Assembly: GCA_016719535.1 (NCBI GenBank)
Contig: JADJYX010000001.1
Location: 1,058,106 to 1,122,105 of the forward strand
Source: Rubrivivax sp.
GTDB lineage: Bacteria; Pseudomonadota; Gammaproteobacteria; Burkholderiales; Burkholderiaceae_C
Length of the DNA: 64,000 nt
Direction of reading: 5' to 3'
Shown: positions 58,217 through 64,000 of the stretch, one piece after another
Layout: the number at the start of each line of letters is the position of its first letter
How positions within the stretch are numbered: position 1 is the first letter of the stretch
Program-made: the position numbers and the translations under genes
Notes under the pieces: generated by a model
Database searches by the model: none
What the model was told of the DNA's origin: nothing
Seen by the model: only the letters and a program-made list of their open reading frames with translations

Positions 58217-59419
58217 TCACTGCTGCCAGCTCGGCGAAGGCCAGGCCAGCTTTCCGGTGGCGACCTCCGGCGGCCACACCACGTTGACCTTCCCGTTCTG
58301 CATCTGCACGGTGAAGGCGCCCGTGTTCGGGAAGCCGCGCTCGTCGAAGGTGACGTCGCCAGCCGGGCTCTTGATCGTCGCCTTGAAGAGTGCCTCGCGC
58401 ACCTTCTCGCGATCGACCACGCCGGCCTTCTCGATGCCCTGCACCATGGCCAGGTACGAGGTCAGCCGACTGAGCGTCCAGATGTAGTCGAACATCGTGA
58501 CGTTGGAGCGCTGCATCACCGTCTCGACCAGCTCGCTGTAGGCCCCCTTCACGCCGGGGTACCAGCTCAGCTCGCCGGTCATGCCCTCGATGTCGGCCCC
58601 CACCTGGCGCGCCAGCGCGCCCGTCAGCATCGTGTGGTGCACGTCCATCGCGCGCACCTTCAGCTGTCGCATCTGCTGCACCAGCGGCACCGACGCGTTG
58701 TCGTAGGCACTGATGTAGATCACGTCGGCCTTGGCGGCGCGCACCTTGGCGATCAGCGCGGTGAAGTCCTTCAGCTCAGGGCTGAAGGTCTCGTTGCCCA
58801 GCACCTTCAGGCCCTGCGCCTCGGCCTTCTTGCTCCAGGTCGCCGTGATGCCCTTCATCACCGGGTTGTCGTGGGTGATGAAGTAGATCGACTGCGGCTT
58901 CGGACTGACCTTAGTCAGCATGTCGAAGTAGCGCGCCGACCAGTTGGGAACGACGGGGAAGGGCGTACCCCAGGTGTACTTGAGGCCGCGGTCGTACAGC
59001 GCCGGCGTGGCCACGTTGGCCATCACCATCGGGATCTGGTACTTGTCGGCGATCGGCGGGACCGGGCCGCCGATCGAACTCCAGTCGGGACCGACGAAGA
59101 AGTCGACCTTGTCGACCGTTGCCATCTTCTCGTAGAGCTGCACGGCCGTGGCCGGCACGCTCTGGTCGTCGTAGATGACGAATTGCAGCGGCAGCTTCTT
59201 GTTGCAGGCCTTGACGGCGATGCCGCCGCTCTTGTTGATCTCCTCCGCGAAGACCTCGGTCATCTTGCGCCAGCGGTCCGCCAGCGTGGAGAAGGGGCCG
59301 GTCTCGCTGAGCGTGGTGCCGAACACGATCGGCCCGTCGCAGGAATTGAGCTTGGCGGCGGCCGGCAGGCTGGCCAGCACGGTGGAGGCGGCTGCGGCCG
59401 CGAGGGCGATGATCTTCAT
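58217..59419 (-). CDS. livK: Branched-chain-type ABC binding protein, system A
   Basis: 400 residues. Signal peptide (MKIIALAAAAASTVLASLPA, cut near AAA), then DGPIVFGTTLSETGPFSTLA, DWSSIGGPVPPIADKY and VMQRSNVTMFDYIWTLSRLT. Begins with RBS AGGAGACAAG. Just upstream the 10-bp unit CACATCAGAC is repeated twice (59431-59450). Intact. The upstream frame has no stop before this start and runs in from the UbiX gene. Confidence 0.88.
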   Translation of the reverse strand: MKIIALAAAAASTVLASLPAAAKLNSCDGPIVFGTTLSETGPFSTLADRWRKMTEVFAEEINKSGGIAVKACNKKLPLQFVIYDDQSVPATAVQLYEKMATVDKVDFFVGPDWSSIGGPVPPIADKYQIPMVMANVATPALYDRGLKYTWGTPFPVVPNWSARYFDMLTKVSPKPQSIYFITHDNPVMKGITATWSKKAEAQGLKVLGNETFSPELKDFTALIAKVRAAKADVIYISAYDNASVPLVQQMRQLKVRAMDVHHTMLTGALARQVGADIEGMTGELSWYPGVKGAYSELVETVMQRSNVTMFDYIWTLSRLTSYLAMVQGIEKAGVVDREKVREALFKATIKSPAGDVTFDERGFPNTGAFTVQMQNGKVNVVWPPEVATGKLAWPSPSWQQ

Positions 59420-59458
59420 TCTTGTCTCCTGTCTGATGTGGTCTGATGTGGCGAGAGT

Positions 59459-60057
59459 CATGCCGACGCCGACGGGGCGAGCCCCGACCAGCGGCGCACG
59501 GCGAGGGGACGCAGCGGCCGCGCTTTCGCCGAGGCCGAACAGGTCGAGCACGCGCACGCAGGTGTGCTCGACGACCTCGTCGAGCGACTGCGGGCGTTGG
59601 TAGAAGGCAGGCACCGGCGGGCAGATCACGCCGCCCATCTCGGTGACCGCCAGCATGTTGCGCAGGTGCGCCTGGTTCAGCGGTGTCTCGCGCGCCAGCA
59701 GGACCAGGCGGCGCCGTTCCTTGAGCACCACATCGGCGGCCCGACTGACGAGGTTGTCGGCCAGGCCGAGCGCGATGCTGGCCAGGGTCTTCATCGAGCA
59801 CGGGGCCACCACCATGCCTTCGGTGACGAAGGAGCCGCTGGCCACCGACGCGCCGATGTCGCGTGGGCTGTGAACGACGTCGGCCAGCGCTTCCAGATCG
59901 GTGCGCGTCATGTCCAGTTCCTGCGCCACCGTCAGCCCGCCGGCCTGTGACAGCACGAGGTGCGTCTCCACCTGCGGCACGGCGCGCAGCAGCTGCAGCA
60001 GCCGCACCCGTAGACGGCGCCGCTGGCACCGGTGATCGCGACGATGAGGCGCTTCAT
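59459..60057 (-). pseudogene. ubiX: UbiX-type flavin prenyltransferase, frameshifted
   Basis: MKRLIVAITGASGAVYG at the N-terminus is diagnostic; after a one-base loss near 60008 (GTCTACGGGTGCGG, where one base is missing) the chain continues VRLLQLLRAVPQVETHLVLS, then MVVAPCSMKTLASIALGLAD, ARETPLNQAHLRNM and PPVPAFYQRPQSLDEV. About 190-199 residues. It makes the prenylated FMN that UbiD decarboxylases need. Its stop is not in the same frame (one more indel expected); the end given is estimated. It follows the UbiD gene. Confidence 0.7.
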
Positions 60058-61510
60058 TCGGCCTCCAGCGGCGTGCCGACCAGGGCGGCGGCGCCGGTGG
60101 CCGCCACGAGCTGGGCAAGGTCGACATCGCGTTCGCCGGGAATCCGCACGCGCGTGAAGACATGCTCGGCGCTGGCCAGCGGCTTGGTCGCGTCGAGCCC
60201 CATCTTGGCGCCGTAGCCCTGCCATTCGGGCGAGGGCTTGTTGCCGGCGAAGCCGACCGTGGTCGACGGATCCAGCGCGGAGCCCTGCGCACCGGCGATC
60301 ACGACGAGGTCGCGGTCGGCCTGGAAGCGGGTGGCCACGGCCCACTCCACTTCGTTCGCATCGTGGATGTCGACATCCTCGTCGACCACGATCACCTGCT
60401 TGACGTCGTAGTGCCCGGCGAAGGCGCCGAGCATGACGTTCTTGGCCTGCCCTTCGCGTGTCTTCTTCAACTGCACGACGAGGTGGTAGCGCGCGACGCC
60501 GCCGACGGTCAGGTGCACGTCGGTCACGTTCGGGAAGCTGCGCTGGAGGTGCGCCAGCAAGGTGGCCTCGCGCGGGATCGCGCCCAGCAGCAGGTGTTCC
60601 ATCTCGGCCGGCACGATGGTGTGGAACACGGGATCGCGGCGATGGGTCACCGCATCGATGGCGATGACCTCGCGTTCCTCGCGGGCGCTGTAGTACTTCG
60701 GGAACTCGCCGAACGGCCCTCCGGTTCGCGCACGCGGGGCAGCAGGCGACCTTCGATGACGATCTCGGCCTCGGCCGGCACGCGCACGTGGTTGGTCAGG
60801 CACTTCACGACCGGCAGCGGCTGGCCATGGAGGGCTCCCGCGATCTCCAGCTCGTCGCAGTCGATCGGGGCGATGGCCTGCGAGGCGAAGCGCCGTCAGC
60901 AGGTCGACGCCGATCGCGATCGCCACCTGCAGCGCTTCGCCCTGCGCTTCCGCGGCCGCGAAGAAGGCCATGCAGGTGGCGGGGCAGGATCAGGATGCCG
61001 AGCCGGTCCGGACCGTGGATCTGGATTCGATTGATCGAGACGTTCTGCACGCCTGTCTTCCGGGTTGCGTGCGATCACCAGGCCGGCGGTGATGTAGGCG
61101 CCATGATCGTGTTCGCTGTGCGTCGGCACGGGCAGCAGCGAGCGGATGTCGGCGGCGCCGCCGGCAAGCGTTGCACGATCTGCTGCACCGGCGCTTCGGC
61201 CACGTCCACCTCACGCCAGCCCAGCGGGTTCTCGGCGGCCGAACGGAAGTGCTGCAGCAGTCGAGACTCGGGGACGCCCATCGCTTCGGCGATCCAGGCG
61301 CGCCGTGACATAAAGCCGGAGACCACCGGGATCGAATGGCCGCCCGGCTGCGGAAACAGCGCCGCCTGCCGTCCGTCGAGGCGCTTGGCGATCGCGGCCA
61401 GCTCGTGTTCGAGCGCCACGCCGGGCCGGATGGCGGCGAGGCGGTTGCTGCGGCGAGGTGGCGGAGCCAGCCTCGCAGGGCTGGTGTGGGCAGCGGTCAG
61501 ACGGCGAGTG
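60054..61510 (-). pseudogene. UbiD-family decarboxylase, several frameshifts
   Basis: The C-terminal half is in one frame (60054 to about 60725): GPFGEFPKYYSAREEREV, then HLTVGGVARYHLVVQLKKTR and VDEDVDIHDANEVEWAVATR, both conserved UbiD sequence, then ALDPSTT. Toward the N-terminus the chain moves between frames: AAIRPGVALEHELAAIAKRL, SIPVVSGFMSRRAWIAEAMG, HSEHDHGAYITAGLVIARN, VSINRIQIHGPDRLGIL, and EALQVAIAIGVDLLTA. At least four indels. UbiD enzymes (de)carboxylate aromatic or alpha,beta-unsaturated acids with prenylated FMN. Start not fixed; upstream border approximate. Confidence 0.7.
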
Positions 61511-61514
61511 GTCT

Positions 61515-63055
61515 TCAGGCGGGTGGAATGGCGGGCAGCGTGGTTGGCCGGCGGCGCGTACTCGCCAGACTGCAGCTTGCGGCGCAGCACCTTGCCCACC
61601 GGGGTCTTGGGGATCTCGCGCACGAACACGTAGTCGCGCGGGCGCTTGAAGTGGCGAGGTCGCTGTCGCGGCAGTGCGCGTCCAGCGCCAGCGCGTCGCC
61701 AGCTGGCGCACCTTCACGAACGCGACGACCTTCTGGCCCCAGCGTTCGTCCGGCAGCCAGCCACAGCCACCTCGTCGACGGCCGGGTACAGCGACAGCTC
61801 GGACTCGATGTCGACCGGCGAGATGTTCTCCCGCCGCTGATGATCATGTCGTCGACCCGGCCGGTGACGAACAGGTCGCCGTCCCGGGTCGACGTAGCCG
61901 GTGTCGCCGGTGAAGTACCAGCCGCGGTGCAGGGACTTGGCATCGGCATCAGGACGCTTAGTAGCCCTCGAAGGCTTCGTCGCTGCGCAGGTCGGCAATG
62001 ATCTGGCCCTCTTCCATCGGCGCAACCAGGCGCTCGAGGTCGCGCTGGTCCAGCTTGACCACACGCAGCCGGGTGTTGAGGCCGGCGCGTCCTGCGCTGC
62101 CGGGCTTGTCCGGCTGCACGCTGGTTGATCGAGAAGGTGTACACCTCCGAGATGCCGTAGTGACGACGAGCTCCGGCTGGAAAGCCGCCTGCAGGCGCTT
62201 GAGCAGTGCGTCGTGCATCGGCGCGCCGGCAAAGCCAGCTTGCGCACGCGGCGGGTGTCGGTGCCGGCCAAGTCCGCGGTGCGTCAGCAGGTCGTGGTAG
62301 AGAGTGGGCACCAGGTAGAGAGCGTCAGGTGCTCGTCGCGGATCGCCGCCACGGCGCCCCAGGCGTCGAAGCGCGGGATGCACACGATACGCCCGTCGAT
62401 CAGCGCCATGGCGAGCAGGGAGCGCACGCCCATCGTGTGGTACAGCGGCATCACGCCCAGCGTGCGCTCGCCGACGGCATAGAGGTTCTGCGCCACGTGG
62501 GCCAGCGCGGCAGTGCGCTCGGCGCGCTGGCGGCGCGGCACGCCCTTGGGCTTGCCGGTGGTGCCGGTGGTGTGAGCATCAGCGACCAACCCGGCGCCTC
62601 GGCCTGCGGCATCAGGCTCGTCTGCGCGGCCATCCAGTCCTCGAAACGCCGCGTCGCGCCATGCACCTCGTTCACGCCGATGCGCAGCGCCGCGCGCGCC
62701 GCCGAGGGCGCGGCTCCCGCGGCCTCCGCTGGCGGCTCCCCAGACCATCGCTTTCGCCTCAGCGTCGGCCAGGCAGTAGTCGATCTCTTCGGTCTTGGCG
62801 CGCCAGTTCAGCGGCACCATCACCACGCCAGCGAACTGGCAGGCCCTGCGCGTGGCCATCTCCCAGCGGTTCTGCAGCACCACGAGCAGGTGGTCGCCTC
62901 GCGCCAGGCCGGCGTCCGCGAGACCGCGCTGCACGGCGCCGATCGGCCTGCCCACTCGAGGTAGCTCAGGCGCAGGCCGCCGTCCACGAGGGCGAGCGCG
63001 CGCGGGCTGCGCTCGACGCTCTGCAGGAAGGTCGCCGAGGTCAGAGCATGGAGAG
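61515..63055 (-). pseudogene. AMP-forming acyl/aryl-CoA ligase, many frameshifts
   Basis: Adenylate-forming enzyme read in several frames: TFLQSVERSPRALALVDGGL, ARGDHLLVVLQNRWEMATR, GTTGKPKGVP (the ATP/AMP loop), VMPLYHTMGVRSLLAMALI, FAGAPMHDALLKRLQAAFQP, GWYFTGDTGYVDP, VTGRVDDMIISGGE and KTPVGKVLRRKLQSGEYAPP (the catalytic Lys end). It activates an organic acid as its CoA thioester. More than five indels. It lies between the 2Fe-2S subunit and the UbiD gene. Start approximate, no clear start codon in frame. Confidence 0.7.
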
Positions 63056-63554
63056 CCCCGTGCGCGGCGCGCGCACGCGCCGCGTCCAGCACCGCCGCCA
63101 CGATGGGGGTGTAGCCGGTGCAGCGGCACAGATGCCCGGACAGCATCTCGCGCACCTGTGCTTCGTCCGGCAACGGCGGCAATGCGCGCGGCCAGTCGTC
63201 GCAGCTCAGGATGCCCGGCGGTGCAGAAGCCGCACTGCAGGGCGTGGTGGCGCTTGAAGGCCACCTGCAGGTCACCGCAGATCCTCGTCCTGGCCGGCCG
63301 GGCCTTCGACGGTGCGGACCTGGCGGCCGTCGACCTGCAGCGCCAGCGTCAGCAGGCGCGCTGCGCCACGCCGTCGATCTGCACGGTGCAGGCACCGCAC
63401 ACGCCGTGCTCGCAGCCCACGTGGGTGCCGCTGGCGCCGAGGTCTTGGCGCAGGAAGTCCGACAGCAGCCGGCGCGGCGATGCGCTGGCACATCGCTCGC
63501 GGCCGTTCAGCGTGGGCGCACCGGATGTTCGGCGCGGGCGTCCAGCACGGTCAT
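63056..63554 (-). pseudogene. Molybdenum-hydroxylase 2Fe-2S subunit (CoxS/HcrC-like), frameshifted
   Basis: Small iron-sulfur subunit. The first cluster (RQDLGASGTHVGCEHGVCGA, Cys pattern CEHGVCGACTVQIDG) and the second (HALQCGFCTAG, MLSGHLCRCTGYTPIVAAVL) are both visible. They lie in three frames, so about three indels are present. A start is likely at ATG 63554. The subunit passes electrons from a molybdenum cofactor enzyme such as a CO, xanthine or 4-hydroxybenzoyl-CoA oxidoreductase. The large subunit is not in the window. Confidence 0.7.
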
Positions 63555-63580
63555 GCAGGTCTCCGGGTGGTGAGGCCCCA

Positions 63581-64000
63581 TCAGCGCGCGGCGGCCGGGC
63601 GGCGGACCAGCTGGCGCCGCAGCGCCGCGCTGGCCTGCGGCTCGTCGCGCGTCGAGCGACCAGGCGAGTTCGTTGAGGGGCGTCGTCGAGCGCGGCCCCG
63701 TCGAGCAGCGGCAGATCACGCCACCACCGGGCGGTCGGCGACGCCACCGACGGCGATGCGCAGCCGGCGCGCATCGGCCACCGCCGCCACGGCGCAGATG
63801 GCGAAATCGCCATGGCGCACCGCGAAACTCCTCAAAGCCGTGGTCCTGGCCGGCCGAGGCGGGCGGGGCGCACGGCCTCGACCAGTTCGTCGGCGGCGCG
63901 CGCGGTGAGCAACATGCCGGTGAAGAAGTCCTGCGCCGCCACCCGGCGAGCGCCCCGCGCGCTACGCAAACAGACCTCGCCGCCTACTGCCAGCAGCACC
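63581..64000 (-). pseudogene. Molybdenum-hydroxylase FAD-binding subunit (CoxM-like), partial and frameshifted
   Basis: The 5' part lies beyond the window; only the C-terminal region is seen. ARRVAAQDFFTGMLLTARAADELVEAVR is the typical C-terminal segment of the FAD (medium) subunit, followed in other frames by HGDFAICAVAA-like sequence and LPLLDGAALDDA and LNELAWSLDAR, ending RQLVRRPAAAR. At least two indels. It is next to the 2Fe-2S subunit, in the usual order with the large subunit missing from the window. Confidence 0.65.

Overview
The window is GC-rich DNA packed with genes. It looks like a betaproteobacterial chromosome, most likely Burkholderiales of the Leptothrix/Rubrivivax type. This rests on the contiguous mlaFEDACB operon, an HexR-type regulator linked to zwf, a PHA-system protein, an orphan Bug (TctC) receptor and the overall composition; no rRNA marker is present, so it is inference.

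Positions 1-38050 look like ordinary core chromosome with few defects. In order: gltBD (glutamate synthase, gltB cut by the window edge), with a GC-rich hairpin terminator; the mla phospholipid-trafficking operon; a leftward zwf / beta-helix protein / hexR group with a candidate HexR operator in front of zwf, and a second beta-helix paralogue upstream; a binding-protein-dependent ABC transporter (binding protein frameshifted, fused double permease, ATPase) preceded by a good Pho-box-like repeat; exeA/gspB-like secretion genes; tal-pgi-HAD phosphatase; a CAP-domain lipoprotein; a PAS-GGDEF-EAL protein; a membrane metal-dependent hydrolase; a DUF2817 peptidase and an M20 amidohydrolase; a molybdopterin oxidoreductase; a predicted aminopeptidase; a PHA-system protein; an AcuI-type reductase; an HExxH protein; a DUF1615 lipoprotein; and a periplasmic-binding/rhodanese fusion.

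At 38058 the chromosome is broken by the 3' half of a CAT-anticodon tRNA gene, directly followed by a tyrosine recombinase at 38313. This is the signature of an integrated genomic island, and the rest of the window is probably island. Next comes an IS1182-type element (39763-44398, 4-bp duplication) that is itself split by an IS21-type element (40211-43187, 6-bp duplication).

From 44942 to the end, every gene points left in a tightly packed catabolic cluster. Read from its upstream side it holds a molybdenum-hydroxylase FAD subunit and 2Fe-2S subunit, an acyl/aryl-CoA ligase, a UbiD-type decarboxylase, a UbiX-type flavin prenyltransferase, a first branched-chain-type ABC transporter (binding protein, LivH, a fused LivM-LivG, LivF), a sterol-desaturase-family protein, a short-chain dehydrogenase, an aldehyde dehydrogenase, an enoyl-CoA hydratase, a Bug receptor, and a second branched-chain-type ABC transporter. 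Together these suggest import, CoA activation, decarboxylation and beta-oxidation-like breakdown of an aromatic or alicyclic acid; the substrate is unknown.

Caution: many genes right of 40 kb carry single-base indels, mostly one lost G or C in a homopolymer, and they become dense after 59.9 kb. This pattern is more like assembly or read error than true decay, so genes labelled pseudogene there may be intact in the organism.
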